The notes: generated by a model not told the origin, from the sequence alone. Numbered from the stretch's first letter, positions 16,813-26,330 are shown. The stretch is 64,000 bases of DNA from Microbacterium sp. XT11 (GCF_001513675.1 NZ_CP013859.1:559081-623080), one strand, 5' to 3'. Program-made: numbers and translations.

Positions 16813-17709
16813 ATGACCACAGGACAGCTCCACCTGAGCGGCATCACCAAGAGGTACGGCGATCGCCGCGTGCTCGACGACGTCTCCTTCGACGTCGCCC
16901 CAGGACGCCTCACCGGCTTCGTCGGCGGCAACGGCGCCGGCAAGACCACCACCATGCGCATCGTGCTCGGACTCCTCTCCGCCGACGGCGGCCAGGTCAC
17001 GCTCGACGGCCGTGAAGTCACCACGGCAGACCGCCGCCGCTTCGGCTACATGCCGGAGGAGCGCGGGCTGTACCCCAAGATGAAGGTGCTCGAGCAGATC
17101 GTCTACCTCGCCCGGCTGCACGGGTTCGGAAAGGCGGATGCCGAGGCCCGCGCCACCGCGCTGCTCGGCGAGCTCGGGCTCGAGGAGCGCCTGAACGACA
17201 CGATCGAGTCGCTGTCGCTGGGCAACCAGCAGCGCGCGCAGGTCGCGGCGGCGCTCGTGCACGACCCCGAGGTGCTCATCCTCGACGAGCCGTTCTCCGG
17301 GCTCGACCCGCTTGCGGTCGACGTCGTCGCCGGCGTGCTGCAGGCGAGCGCTCTCAAGGGCGCGTCGATCCTGTTCTCCTCGCACCAGCTCGACGTGGTG
17401 GAGCGCCTGTGCGACGACCTCGTGATCCTCGCGGGAGGCACCATCCGCGCCGCCGGCTCGCGCGACGCCCTGCGCGCCGAGCATGCGGGCAACCGGTACG
17501 AGCTCGTCTCCGCCGGCGATGCGGGATGGCTGCGTGCCGAACCAGGCGTGACCGTGCTCGACTTCGAGGGCGGCTACGCGCTGTTCGACGCCGACGGGCC
17601 GGAGACCGCTCAGCGGGTGCTGCGCGAGGCGGTCGCGCGCGGAGACGTGGCGAGCTTCCAACCCGCGCATCCGTCTCTCGCCCAGATCTTCAAGGAGGTC
17701 ATCCAGTGA
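16813..17709 (+). CDS. ABC transporter ATPase, NatA-type
   Basis: 298 residues. Walker A GGNGAGKTTTMRI, signature LSLGNQQRAQVAAAL (variant of LSGGQ), Walker B VLILDEPFSGLDP and the His switch ILFSSHQLDVVERL are all present. The C-terminal DUF4162-type domain is typical of ATPases driving ABC-2 exporters such as NatAB. The stop overlaps the permease start (GTGA), so the two proteins form one complex. Confidence 0.92.
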   Translation: MTTGQLHLSGITKRYGDRRVLDDVSFDVAPGRLTGFVGGNGAGKTTTMRIVLGLLSADGGQVTLDGREVTTADRRRFGYMPEERGLYPKMKVLEQIVYLARLHGFGKADAEARATALLGELGLEERLNDTIESLSLGNQQRAQVAAALVHDPEVLILDEPFSGLDPLAVDVVAGVLQASALKGASILFSSHQLDVVERLCDDLVILAGGTIRAAGSRDALRAEHAGNRYELVSAGDAGWLRAEPGVTVLDFEGGYALFDADGPETAQRVLREAVARGDVASFQPAHPSLAQIFKEVIQ

Positions 17710-18788
17710 ACGCCCCCGCCCCTCAGACCTCGCTCACCTGGCTCGTCGCGGAGCGCGAGATCACCTCGAAGCTGCGCAGCAAGACGTTCCTCATCTCGAC
17801 CGGCATCCTGCTGCTCATCGCGCTCGCCGGCATCCTCATCGGCGGGTTCACGAGCAAGAACCCCGAGGCGACCTCCGTCGCCGTGACGGGCGAGACGGCA
17901 TCCGTCGTCGAGGCCCTGCCGAACGTGAAGGTCACCGAGGTCGCCGACCGCGCCGAGGCCGAGAAGCTCCTGCGCGCGGAGGACGTCGAGGCTGCCGTGC
18001 TGCCCAGCGACGACGAGCTCGGCTACACGGTCGTGGCGCTGAAGGACGCACCGGGGTCGATCGTGTCGGGGCTCTCCGTGTCGCCGGCGGTCGAGATACT
18101 GGAACCGGCGACGACGAACCCCCTGCTGCGGTACTTCATCGCGATCGGCTTCGGGCTCGTGTTCTTCATGGCCGCGTCGACGTTCGGCGCGACGATCGCG
18201 CAGAGCGTCGTGGAGGAGAAGCAGACCCGCGTGGTCGAGGTGCTGCTGTCGGCGATCCCGGCGCGCACCCTCCTGGCCGGCAAGGTCATCGGCAACACCG
18301 TCCTCGCGATGGCGCAGATCCTCGCGCTCGCCGCGATCGCCACCATCGGGCTGATCGTCACCGGTCAGAGGGAGGTGCTCGCCGGCCTCGGCGCGCCGAT
18401 CATCTGGTTCGCCGTGTTCTTCCTGTTCGGATTCGTTCTGCTGGCCGCTCTCTACGCCGCCGCGGCGTCGATGGTGTCGCGCATGGAGGACATCGGCTCG
18501 ACGACCACCCCGATCATGATGCTCGTGATGGCGCCGTACATCCTCGTGATCATCTTCAACGACAACCCGCTGGTGCTGACGATCATGTCGTACGTGCCGT
18601 TCTCGGCGCCGGTGGGGATGCCGATGCGGCTGTTCGTGGGAGAGGCGCAGTGGTGGGAGCCGCTCGTCTCTCTCGTGATCCTGCTCGCCTCGTGCGTCGG
18701 GGCGATCGCGGTGGGCGCGAAGATCTACGAGAACTCGCTGCTGCGCATGGGCAAGAAGCTCAAGCTCGCGGAGGCGCTGCGCGGCTGA
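17706..18788 (+). CDS. ABC-2 type permease, NatB-type
   Basis: 360 residues: one N-terminal TM (TFLISTGILLLIALAGILIG), a 120-residue extracytoplasmic domain, then five to six TMs starting at LLRYFIAIGFGLVFFMAAS. EEKQTRVVEVLLSAIPARTLLAGKVIGN is the coupling-helix region, quoted here as two parts (EEKQTRVVEVLL, SAIPARTLLAGKVIGN). Layout matches NatB sodium/drug exporters. It starts at GTG 17706 inside the ATPase stop. Confidence 0.9.
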   Translation: MNAPAPQTSLTWLVAEREITSKLRSKTFLISTGILLLIALAGILIGGFTSKNPEATSVAVTGETASVVEALPNVKVTEVADRAEAEKLLRAEDVEAAVLPSDDELGYTVVALKDAPGSIVSGLSVSPAVEILEPATTNPLLRYFIAIGFGLVFFMAASTFGATIAQSVVEEKQTRVVEVLLSAIPARTLLAGKVIGNTVLAMAQILALAAIATIGLIVTGQREVLAGLGAPIIWFAVFFLFGFVLLAALYAAAASMVSRMEDIGSTTTPIMMLVMAPYILVIIFNDNPLVLTIMSYVPFSAPVGMPMRLFVGEAQWWEPLVSLVILLASCVGAIAVGAKIYENSLLRMGKKLKLAEALRG

Positions 18789-18811
18789 GCCGCCCGCCCC
18801 GCCCTGCACAC

Positions 18812-18905
18812 GGGGGCGGGGCGCCCGCACAGGGCGGGGCGATCGCCGCACAGGGCGGGGCGATCGCCGCACAGAGCGGGGCGCCCGCACAGGGCGGGAC
18901 GATCC
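18812..18905 (+). repeat. Short G+C-rich tandem repeat between convergent genes
   Basis: Five units of 18-21 bp built from GGGCGGGGCG followed by ATCGCCGCACA or CCCGCACA. The units contain the GCGATCGC palindrome and can fold, so the array may double as the terminator for the ABC operon (plus) and putA (minus). Confidence 0.85.
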
Positions 18906-18910
18906 CTCGC

Positions 18911-21900
18911 TCAGATCACGCCGTCGGACAGCGCGGTGGGGTTGCCGAACCGGTGGTTCGTGATCGACACGGCCTGCTCGTGCAGGAAGGGCAGCAGCTC
19001 CACGCGTCCGGCGCCGGTCACGGCGTGCGACCACACCGCGACATCCGGCAGACCGTCGATCGCGGCGAAGAGCGTCGACGCCTCACCGCCGACGAGCCGC
19101 ACGCGCTGCCAGCTGTTCTCGCCCTTGGCGACGGACTTCGCGAAGCGCCGTACCCAGGCGGCATCCTTCTCGTGCTCCACCGTCACGCCGCGCGAGCGCA
19201 GCGCCTTCTCGACCTTCGCCGGAAGGGCGGGCGCCGACACCGTGAACGGGCTGCCGCTGCGCAGCGCGGCGGCGATCACCCGGATGCCGTCGACGAGCGG
19301 CGCGTCCTCGGCGATGCGCACGTCGACCGCGACCGGGCGGTAGCGGAACAGGTTGCGCTCGACTCCCAGGCCCGACTTGTCGGTGACGATGCCGAACTCG
19401 GTCGTCCACGCCCGTTCGTCGGATGCCGCTGCCCGCTGCAGCCATTCGCGCTCTGTCGCGTCGAGATCGGATGCCGCGGCGAGCAGCGCCGCCACATCCG
19501 AGGTGACCGCGGCGTCGGAGGCCGTCGCCGGCAGCTCTGCGGGCTTCCACTCGCCGAGCCCGAAGAGGTAGTTCGGGCCACCGGCTTTCGCACCCGCGCC
19601 CACGGCGGAGCGCTTCCAGCCGCCGAAGGGCTGACGCTGCACGATGGCGCCGGTGATGCCGCGGTTCACGTAGAGGTTGCCCGCCTCGACCCGCTCGAGC
19701 CAGGTCGCGACCTCCTCGGAGTTCAGCGAGTGCAGGCCGGCGGTGAGGCCGTAGTCGACGGCGTTCTGCAGGCGGATGGCCTCGTCGAGGTCCTTGGCGC
19801 GCATGATGCCCAGCACCGGGCCGAAGAACTCGGTGAGGTGCGTGGTCGAGCCGGGGGCGACGCCGATCTTGACGCCGGGGGTCCACTGCTTGCCCTCGGC
19901 ATCCAGCTTGCGCGGCTCGACGAGCCACCGCTCCCCGCGGTCGAGGGTGGTGAGCGCCTTCAGCAGCTTGCCGTTCGCCGGCTCGATGATCGGGCCCATC
20001 TGCGTGGCCGGGTCGTCGGGCAGCCCGACGCGCATCGACCGCACGGCGTCGACGAGTTGACGCTCGAACCTCTTCGAGTCGGCGACCGAGCCGACGAGGA
20101 TCGCGAGCGACGCGGCCGAGCACTTCTGGCCCGCGTGGCCGAACGCGCTGCGGGCGACGTCGGCGGCGGCGAGGTCGAGGTCGGCCGACGGTGTGACGAT
20201 GATGGCGTTCTTGCCGCTGGTCTCGCCGAGCAGGGGCAGGTCGGAGCGGAACGAGCGGAACAGCTTCGCGGTCTCGTAGGCGCCGGTGAGGATGACCCGG
20301 TCGACCTCGGGGCTCGAGACGAGACGGGTCCCCAGTTCGCGCGAGCCGAGGTCGACGAGGGCGAGCAGGTCGCGCGGCACGCCGGCGGCCCACAGGGCCT
20401 CGACCATCACGGCGCCGCAGCGCTGCGTGAGCTTCGCCGGCTTGATGACCGCGCTCGATCCGGACGCGAGCGCCGCGAGCACGCCGCCTGCGGGGATCGC
20501 CACGGGGAAGTTCCACGGCGGCGTGACGACCGTGATGCGCGATGGCACGAACTCCGCGCCCTCGATGCGCTCGAGGTCGAGCGCGCGCTCGGCGTAGTAG
20601 TGCGCGAAGTCGATCGCCTCGGAGACCTCCGGGTCGGCTTCGGCGATGGTCTTGCCGGCTTCGTGCGCCATGATCTCGATGAGCTCGCCGCGGCGCGCTG
20701 CGAGCTCGCGCCCCGCACGGTGCAGCACGGCGGCACGATCGGATGCCGGCAGTGCCGCCCACTTCTCCGCCGCCGCGGATGCCGCGGAGAACACCGCGTC
20801 GAGCTGCTCCGCCGTCTCGATGCGGGCGGCGGCGATGGCCCCCTGACCCAGCGTCGACGACGTCGAGCGCCGGAGGATGTCGCGGCCCCACGCGCGGTTC
20901 GCGGCGAGTGCGGGGTCGGTGTCCGGCTCGTTCGCGAATCCGGTCATGGCATCCGTCGTCTCGTGGCCGCGCTCCTCGTTCAAGGTCCGCTTCGCGTTAC
21001 CCTGCTCCTTGGCGTCCGCGGCGAGCCGAAGGGTGCTCCGGTCCTGCGTGCGATTCGGGGCGGGCGCCACGACCTCCGCCTCCAGCGCGGCGAGCGATCG
21101 CTCGAAGCGCTGACGCTCGCGCTGCAGCAGCTCGGGGTTCGACGACAGCTCGAACACCGCCGACATGAAGTTCTCCGGGCTCGCGTTCTCCTCGAGGCGG
21201 CGCACGAGGTAGGCGATCGCGACGTCGAACTCGGCGGGGTTCACGACCGGCGTGTAGAGGAGCAGGTTGCCGACGTCCTTGCGCACGGCCTCCGCTTGCC
21301 CTGTCGCCATGCCGAGCAGCATCTCGAACTCCACGGCATCCGTCACGCCGCGCGCCTTCGCGAGCAGCCAGGTGTACGCGATGTCGAAGAGGTTGTGGCC
21401 GGCGACGCCGATGCGCACGGCATGCAGGCGCTCGGGCGTCATGGCCCAGTCGAGCACGCGCTTGTAGTTCGTGTCGGAGTCCTGCTTCGTGCCGTAAGTG
21501 GCGAGCGGCCAGCCGTGGATCTTCGCGTCGACCTCTTCCATGGCGAGGTTCGCGCCCTTGACGACGCGCACCTTGATGGGCGCCCCGCCCTTGGCGCGGC
21601 GGGCCGCAGCCCACTCCTGCAGGCGCTGCATGGCGCCGAGGGCGTCGGGCAGGTAGGCCTGCAGCACGATGCCGGCCTCGAGGTCCTTCAGGGCCGGCTG
21701 ATCGAGGATGCTGGTGAACGCCGCGATCGTGAGGTCGAGGTCGCGGTACTCCTCCATGTCGAGGTTGATGAACTTGGCCTTGCCCTTCGCCTCGGCGGCG
21801 GCGGCGAGCTCGTAGAGCGGCGTGAGCTTCTCGACGACGTCTGCGACGGCCTCGTCGAACGACCACATCGACAACTGGCTGACCACGCTCGACACCTTGA

Positions 21901-22444
21901 TCGAGACGTAGTCGACGTCGTCGCGGGCGAGGAAGTCGTAGGTGCCCTTCAGGCGGCGCCCGGCTTCGCGCTCGCCGAGCACGGCCTCGCCGAGCAGATT
22001 GAGGTTGAGGCGGTTGCCGCTCTTGCGCAGTTTCGCGATGGCCGGACCGAGCTTGGAGGGGGTGGCGTCGAGCACGAGGTGTCCGACCATCGCGCGCAGC
22101 ACGCGGCGGGCGATCGGCACGACGACGCCGGGCAGCACCGGTGCCCAGAAACCGCCCGCCTTGATGGCGAGGCGCAGGTAACCGGGCAGCAGTGCGGGGG
22201 TGATGTCCGACAGGTCGGCGAGCTTGCGCGCGGCGACCTTGAGATCTTCGGGGCGCATCACGCCGTCGACGAAGCCGACGGTGAACGCGAGGCCGTTCGG
22301 GTCCTTCAGGACCTCGGAGAGGCGCTGCGCCGCGGGCTCGACGGGGTGCGTCTCGCTCTCGGCGAGCCAGCGCTGCACGAGGGCTGCGACCTCGTCGGTG
22401 CGGGGGCGGCGGGCGGCGTCGGATGCGGCGTCGACGACAGTCAT
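18911..22444 (-). CDS. putA: Bifunctional proline dehydrogenase / glutamate-semialdehyde dehydrogenase
   Basis: Oxidises proline to glutamate. 1177 residues: PRODH barrel about 60-460 (TYDFLARDDVDYVSIKVSS, VRVVKGANLAMEEVD, then FEMLLGMA), ALDH domain about 500-1000 (TVVTPPWNFPVAIPAGG, active-site Cys in FGHAGQKCSAAS, general-base Glu in LLGETSGKNAI), and a further 170-residue C-terminal domain common in actinobacterial fusions. No N-terminal ribbon-helix-helix, so it is not a self-repressor. ATG 22442-22444 is preceded by GGAAGG; the upstream in-frame ATG at 22474 lacks an RBS. It is divergent from a LysR gene that probably controls it. Confidence 0.95.
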   Translation of the reverse strand: MTVVDAASDAARRPRTDEVAALVQRWLAESETHPVEPAAQRLSEVLKDPNGLAFTVGFVDGVMRPEDLKVAARKLADLSDITPALLPGYLRLAIKAGGFWAPVLPGVVVPIARRVLRAMVGHLVLDATPSKLGPAIAKLRKSGNRLNLNLLGEAVLGEREAGRRLKGTYDFLARDDVDYVSIKVSSVVSQLSMWSFDEAVADVVEKLTPLYELAAAAEAKGKAKFINLDMEEYRDLDLTIAAFTSILDQPALKDLEAGIVLQAYLPDALGAMQRLQEWAAARRAKGGAPIKVRVVKGANLAMEEVDAKIHGWPLATYGTKQDSDTNYKRVLDWAMTPERLHAVRIGVAGHNLFDIAYTWLLAKARGVTDAVEFEMLLGMATGQAEAVRKDVGNLLLYTPVVNPAEFDVAIAYLVRRLEENASPENFMSAVFELSSNPELLQRERQRFERSLAALEAEVVAPAPNRTQDRSTLRLAADAKEQGNAKRTLNEERGHETTDAMTGFANEPDTDPALAANRAWGRDILRRSTSSTLGQGAIAAARIETAEQLDAVFSAASAAAEKWAALPASDRAAVLHRAGRELAARRGELIEIMAHEAGKTIAEADPEVSEAIDFAHYYAERALDLERIEGAEFVPSRITVVTPPWNFPVAIPAGGVLAALASGSSAVIKPAKLTQRCGAVMVEALWAAGVPRDLLALVDLGSRELGTRLVSSPEVDRVILTGAYETAKLFRSFRSDLPLLGETSGKNAIIVTPSADLDLAAADVARSAFGHAGQKCSAASLAILVGSVADSKRFERQLVDAVRSMRVGLPDDPATQMGPIIEPANGKLLKALTTLDRGERWLVEPRKLDAEGKQWTPGVKIGVAPGSTTHLTEFFGPVLGIMRAKDLDEAIRLQNAVDYGLTAGLHSLNSEEVATWLERVEAGNLYVNRGITGAIVQRQPFGGWKRSAVGAGAKAGGPNYLFGLGEWKPAELPATASDAAVTSDVAALLAAASDLDATEREWLQRAAASDERAWTTEFGIVTDKSGLGVERNLFRYRPVAVDVRIAEDAPLVDGIRVIAAALRSGSPFTVSAPALPAKVEKALRSRGVTVEHEKDAAWVRRFAKSVAKGENSWQRVRLVGGEASTLFAAIDGLPDVAVWSHAVTGAGRVELLPFLHEQAVSITNHRFGNPTALSDGVI

Positions 22445-22520
22445 TGGCGGGGGACCTTCCAGGCGATCGCACATCCGGGTCGTGTGCGCACGATCATTGT
22501 GAAGCCCGCCGGTAGGCTAC

Positions 22521-22540
22521 GTCTATCAATCGATTTTCGC
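22521..22540. promoter_or_regulatory. Putative LysR operator between putA and its divergent regulator
   Basis: The only A+T-rich stretch of the 133-bp gap, with the palindrome AATCGATT (22528-22535) inside a T-N11-A context, and TAGGCT just upstream on the plus strand. LysR regulators usually bind the shared promoter with a divergent target; inference. Confidence 0.4.
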
Positions 22541-22577
22541 CGTTTCTGTTCAGTCAGAGTGAACGATCGGAGCCCGG

Positions 22578-23522
22578 ATGCTCGACGTGAACCGCCTGCG
22601 GATGCTCGTCGAGCTGTCGCGACGCGGCACGCTCTCCGCGGTCGCCGACGCCCTGTCGTACAGCAAGGCGACCGTGTCGCAGCAGCTCGCGGCGCTCGAG
22701 CGGGAGGTGGGCGTGCCGCTGCTGCGCCGCGTCGGCCGCGGGGTGCAGCTCACCCCCCAGGGCGATGTGCTCGTCGCCGAGGCCGTCGGAGTTCTCGACC
22801 GGCTCGAGCACGCCCGCGTGGCCGTCGCCGAGTCGCTCGCCGAGGTCACCGGCACCGTGCGCGTCGCCGTGTTCCAGACCGCAGCGCACGCGCTGCTTCC
22901 TCCGGCGCTGCTCGCGCTGCAGGCGCAGCATCCGTCGCTCCGCGTCGACGTGACCGAGTGCGATCCGGAGACGGGTCTCGTCGGCGTCGCCGGGCGCGAC
23001 TTCGACCTCATGCTGGCGGAGCAGTATCCCGGCCACTCCCGTCCGATCACCCCCGACCTCGACCGGGTGATGCTCGCGCACGACGCGATCGCGCTCGCCC
23101 TGCCGCCCGGGGTGCCGCGCGAGGTCGATCCGCTCGCCGCGCTGAGATCCACGAGCGACGAGCCGTGGGTGCTCGAGCCTCAGGGCACGGCGTCGCGTGC
23201 CTGGGCCGAGCAGCTGTGCCGGTCCGCGGGATTCGAGCCCGACGTACACTTCGAGGTGGCCGACCTCACGACGCACATCCGCCTGATCCGTGCAGGGCTC
23301 GCGGTCGGCCTGCTGCCAGGACTCGTCTGGGCCGGCGACGCGCCGACCCTCGACCTCGTGCCCCTCCCCGGCGCGCCGCGGCGCGAGATCTTCTCGGCCG
23401 CGCGGCGGGTGTCGGCGGCGTCTCCGGCGATCAGGGCGGTGCGGCGGGCGCTCGCGGATGCCGCGTCCCCTGCCGGTTCCGTTCCTGCAGGAAGCCTCGG
23501 GAAACCGCCCGAAGTCCCCTGA
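22578..23522 (+). CDS. LysR-family regulator, probable putA regulator
   Basis: 314 residues. The HTH is N-terminal: LDVNRLRMLVELSRRGTLSA, SYSKATVSQQLAALE. The type-2 periplasmic-binding-like effector domain starts near TGTVRVAVFQTAAHALLPP. GGAG precedes ATG 22578 by about 7 nt. Position opposite putA suggests proline or P5C as effector. The C-terminal 20 residues (PAGSVPAGS) are low complexity next to the heptamer array and may be an extension. Confidence 0.88.
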   Translation: MLDVNRLRMLVELSRRGTLSAVADALSYSKATVSQQLAALEREVGVPLLRRVGRGVQLTPQGDVLVAEAVGVLDRLEHARVAVAESLAEVTGTVRVAVFQTAAHALLPPALLALQAQHPSLRVDVTECDPETGLVGVAGRDFDLMLAEQYPGHSRPITPDLDRVMLAHDAIALALPPGVPREVDPLAALRSTSDEPWVLEPQGTASRAWAEQLCRSAGFEPDVHFEVADLTTHIRLIRAGLAVGLLPGLVWAGDAPTLDLVPLPGAPRREIFSAARRVSAASPAIRAVRRALADAASPAGSVPAGSLGKPPEVP

Positions 23523-23524
23523 GC

Positions 23525-23622
23525 CATCCGGCATCCGGCATCCGGCATCCGGAATCCGGCATCCGGAATCCGGCATCCGGCATCCGGCATCCGGCATCCG
23601 GCATCCGGCATCCGGCATCCGG
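23525..23622 (+). repeat. Fourteen-copy heptamer array (CATCCGG)n
   Basis: Units begin at 23525 and every 7 bp to 23616; twelve are CATCCGG and two AATCCGG. It is a pure tandem of the GGCATCC word otherwise scattered through the window. It follows the LysR stop and ends 87 bp before the nitroreductase start. Confidence 0.97.
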
Positions 23623-23708
23623 GAATATGCATGCACATACATGCGTTCGGCCTCGTGTACCCGGACGAAGGAGTCCGACCCGCCCGCTCCTTCTGAAAGG
23701 ACACTCCT

Positions 23709-24296
23709 GTGAGCACTCCCGTCATCGACCGCACTGCGCCGACCGAGCATCCCGTCCTCGACGTCCTCGCCGGACGCTGGAGCCCGCGCGCCTTCGACGC
23801 CGAGACCCCCATCGACGAGGCCAAGCTCGCCGCTGCCCTCGAGGCGGCCCGCTGGACGCCGTCCGCCAACAACACGCAGCCGTGGCGTTTCATCGTCGCG
23901 CGCCGCGGCACCGCCCTGCACGCGCAGATCGTCGAGTCGCTCATGGGCTTCAACCAGCAGTGGGCCGGCAACGCGGCTGCCCTGGTCGTCGCCGTCGCCG
24001 AGACCGCGACGGAGGACGGCACGCCCCTCACGCACGCCGTCTACGACCTCGGCCAGGCGGTCGCGCACTTCTCGGTGCAGGCGCACAACGACGGACTGTA
24101 CGTGCACCAGATGAGCGGCTTCGACCCCGAGGTCGTCCGCGAGTTCGCCGACCTCGACCCCCGCTTCTCCGCCGTGACCGTGATCGCCGTCGGCGACTTC
24201 GGCGATGTCGAGGCGCTGCCCGATGTGCTCAAGGAGCGCGAGGTCGCCCCGCGCGTGCGCCGCCCGATCTCGGAGACCGTGATCCTCAGCGCCTGA
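23709..24296 (+). CDS. Nitroreductase-family flavoprotein
   Basis: FMN-dependent NAD(P)H reductase family. 195 residues. RWSPRAFDAETPID and ARWTPSANNTQPWRFIVARR are the N-terminal FMN-phosphate motifs; YDLGQAVAHFSVQAHNDGLY is the dimer-helix region. The start is GTG 23709 with AAAGGA about 9 nt upstream. The upstream leader includes ATGCATGCACATACATGC, a short alternating stretch, and the heptamer array. The substrate is unknown. Confidence 0.9.
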   Translation: MSTPVIDRTAPTEHPVLDVLAGRWSPRAFDAETPIDEAKLAAALEAARWTPSANNTQPWRFIVARRGTALHAQIVESLMGFNQQWAGNAAALVVAVAETATEDGTPLTHAVYDLGQAVAHFSVQAHNDGLYVHQMSGFDPEVVREFADLDPRFSAVTVIAVGDFGDVEALPDVLKEREVAPRVRRPISETVILSA

Positions 24297-24321
24297 CCCT
24301 GCGCCGGATCTCGTCGAGTCC

Positions 24322-24399
24322 CCGGCCACTCGCGCTGAGACCCGTGCCGGCCGCCGAAACCCGGCCGCTCGCGCTGAGACCCGTGCCGGCCGCCGGAAC
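24322..24399 (+). repeat. Two 39-bp direct repeats
   Basis: CCGGCC(A/G)CTCGCGCTGAG begins at 24322 and 24361; the copies differ at two or three bases and run straight into the terminator. Confidence 0.85.
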
Positions 24400-24434
24400 C
24401 CCCTGTGATCCCCGTGATTCACAGGGGGTTTTCT
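24397..24434. terminator. Bidirectional rho-independent terminator
   Basis: AACCCCCTGTGA (24397-24408) pairs perfectly with TCACAGGGGGTT (24419-24430); the loop is 10 nt and the plus strand continues TTTCTC, giving a T-tract. It separates the nitroreductase from the convergent GH15 gene. The best intrinsic terminator in the window. Confidence 0.88.
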
Positions 24435-24455
24435 CGTAGCCGAGCGGGGTCCAGG

Positions 24456-26252
24456 TCAGCGAGGCCGATGTGCCGTGCGGGTCAACGCGTCGGCCGCGCG
24501 CACGAGCGCGAGATGCGAGAACGCCTGCGGCGTGTTGCCCAGCTGCCGCCCAGCGACCGTGTCGTACTCCTCCGACAGCATCCCCACGTCGTTCGCGAGA
24601 CCGCAGAGCCGGTCCATGAGCGCGTGCGCCTCCTCGCGGCGCCCGGTCAGGGCGTACTGCTCCACGAGCCAGAACGAACACGCGAGGAACGCGCCCTCGG
24701 TTCCGGAGAGCCCGTCGACCCCTGTTCCGGTGCGGTACCGCCGGACGAGCCCGTCGCGCATGAGGGTCTGCTCGATGCGGTCGACCGTCGCGAGCATCCG
24801 CGGATCCCCTGGCTCGCAGTACCCCACCTGCGGGAGCAGCAGCAGTGAGGCGTCGACCTCGTTCGTGCCGTAGTACTGCACGAAGTGCCCGTCGACGACG
24901 CCGCGGGTGTCGATCTCCTCCCGCATCCGATCACGCAGACCCCGCCAGCGATCGACGGGCCCCTCGAGGCCGAACTCCTCGACGCCCCGCACCGCCCTGT
25001 CGAACGCCGCCCACATCATCACCCGCGAGTGCGTGAAGTGGTGCGGCTCGCCGCGGATCTCCCACAGCCCCTGATCGGGCCGCTCGATCTGCTCCGAGGC
25101 GAAGCGCACGAGCTGCCGCTCCAGCGGCCACGAGAACTCCGACTCGTCGAGCCCCGCCGACCGCGCAGCCGAGAGCGTGACGAGCACCTCCCCCACGACA
25201 TCCGCTTGGTACTGGGCGGCGGCTCCGTTGCCGATGCGCACGGGCCTCGATCCCTCATACCCGGGGAAGGCCGGCAGCTCCCGCTCGAGGAGATCGCGTT
25301 CGCCCGCCAACCCGTACATGATCTGCAGGTCTCCCGGATCGCCCGCGACCGCGCGCAGCAGCCACTCGCGCCAGCGGTCGGCGACGACGAGGAACCCGTG
25401 GTCGAGCAGCGCCTCCAGCGTGAGGGCCGCGTCGCGCAGCCAGACGTAGCGGTAGTCCCAGTTGCGCTCTCCGCCGATCTCCTCGGGGAGCGCCATGGTG
25501 GCCGCGGCAGCGATGCCGCCCGTCTCGTGGTTCGTGAGGGCGCGCAGGATGAGCAGCGAGCGCACGACGTCGCCGCGGCGGGGGCCGTCGTGCGAGATGC
25601 GGTCGGCCCACTCCTGCCACCAGCTCTTCGTCTGCTCGAGCTCGTCGTCGGTGTCGAGTTCGGGCGGCACGTCCCGGTGCGACGGGAACCAGGTCAGGTG
25701 CAGGTTGCGCACCTCGCCCGCCCTGACGGTGAGCTCGCCCTCGTGGCGGTGATCGGCCGCCGTGAGCCGCGCGCCGCGCACGGCGACGGCATCCGGCCCG
25801 CCCATCGCGACGAGGCACGGATGGCTCTCCGTGCCCGTCTGCCGCACCCATGGCATGCCGCGGGAGTAGTCGAAGCGGATGCTGAGCCGCTGCGCGAACC
25901 GCATCTCGCCCTGCACGCCGATGATGCGCCGCACGAGGTCCGTGCGGCGGATGGCGACGTCGGGGTCGAGCCCGATGGGCATGAAGTCGTGCACCTCGGC
26001 GACGGCATCCGCGCTCTCCCACCGGGTGATGAGCACGAAGGTGTCTCCGTCGTACCGGCGCGTGCAGATGGCATCCGGGTCGGCTGGCCGCAGCTGCCAG
26101 CGCCCGTGCGCTTCGTCTCCGAGGAGGGCGCCGAACACCGAGGGCGAGTCGAGTCTGGGCAGGCACAGCCAGTCGATGCTCCCTGTCGTCGACACGAGCG
26201 CCGCGGTGCGGCAGTTGCTCAGGAGTGCGTAGTCCTCGATGCGCGCAGCCAC
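24456..26252 (-). CDS. Glycoside hydrolase family 15 protein (trehalase/glucoamylase-like)
   Basis: 598 residues. Residues 1-220 form the beta-sandwich N-domain (IEDYALLSNCRTAALVSTTG, SIDWLCLPRLDSPSVF), then the (alpha/alpha)6 barrel with GGERNWDYRYVWLRDAALTL, DQGLWEIRGEP (first catalytic Glu) and, near the end, NTPQAFSHLAL. In mycobacteria this type hydrolyses trehalose; in others it is a glucoamylase. GTG 26250-26252 gives the conserved MAARIEDYALL start. No signal peptide, so cytosolic. The divergent G6PDH gene 78 bp away suggests glucose released here enters the pentose phosphate route. Confidence 0.9.
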   Translation of the reverse strand: MAARIEDYALLSNCRTAALVSTTGSIDWLCLPRLDSPSVFGALLGDEAHGRWQLRPADPDAICTRRYDGDTFVLITRWESADAVAEVHDFMPIGLDPDVAIRRTDLVRRIIGVQGEMRFAQRLSIRFDYSRGMPWVRQTGTESHPCLVAMGGPDAVAVRGARLTAADHRHEGELTVRAGEVRNLHLTWFPSHRDVPPELDTDDELEQTKSWWQEWADRISHDGPRRGDVVRSLLILRALTNHETGGIAAAATMALPEEIGGERNWDYRYVWLRDAALTLEALLDHGFLVVADRWREWLLRAVAGDPGDLQIMYGLAGERDLLERELPAFPGYEGSRPVRIGNGAAAQYQADVVGEVLVTLSAARSAGLDESEFSWPLERQLVRFASEQIERPDQGLWEIRGEPHHFTHSRVMMWAAFDRAVRGVEEFGLEGPVDRWRGLRDRMREEIDTRGVVDGHFVQYYGTNEVDASLLLLPQVGYCEPGDPRMLATVDRIEQTLMRDGLVRRYRTGTGVDGLSGTEGAFLACSFWLVEQYALTGRREEAHALMDRLCGLANDVGMLSEEYDTVAGRQLGNTPQAFSHLALVRAADALTRTAHRPR

Positions 26253-26317
26253 GCCTCGGAGTCTGGCATGGCCCGCACGCCGACGCCAGGGTCTGGCATC
26301 CGCACGGCATCGGCGAG

Positions 26318-26323
26318 TACCCT
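26318..26323 (+). promoter_or_regulatory. -10 hexamer TACCCT of the G6PDH-like gene
   Basis: TACCCT, 7 nt, ATG 26331. Confidence 0.55.
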
Positions 26324-26330
26324 CGCGGCC

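Noticed and set aside
23525..23622. Possible CRISPR or iteron origin
   Set aside because: The unit is a 7-bp word with no spacers, no rep gene and no DnaA boxes seen.
18650..24439. Very long plus-strand open frame opposite putA
   Set aside because: Shadow of putA and neighbours in high-G+C DNA: Arg/Gly/His-rich translation, no domains, while the other strand encodes a complete PutA.
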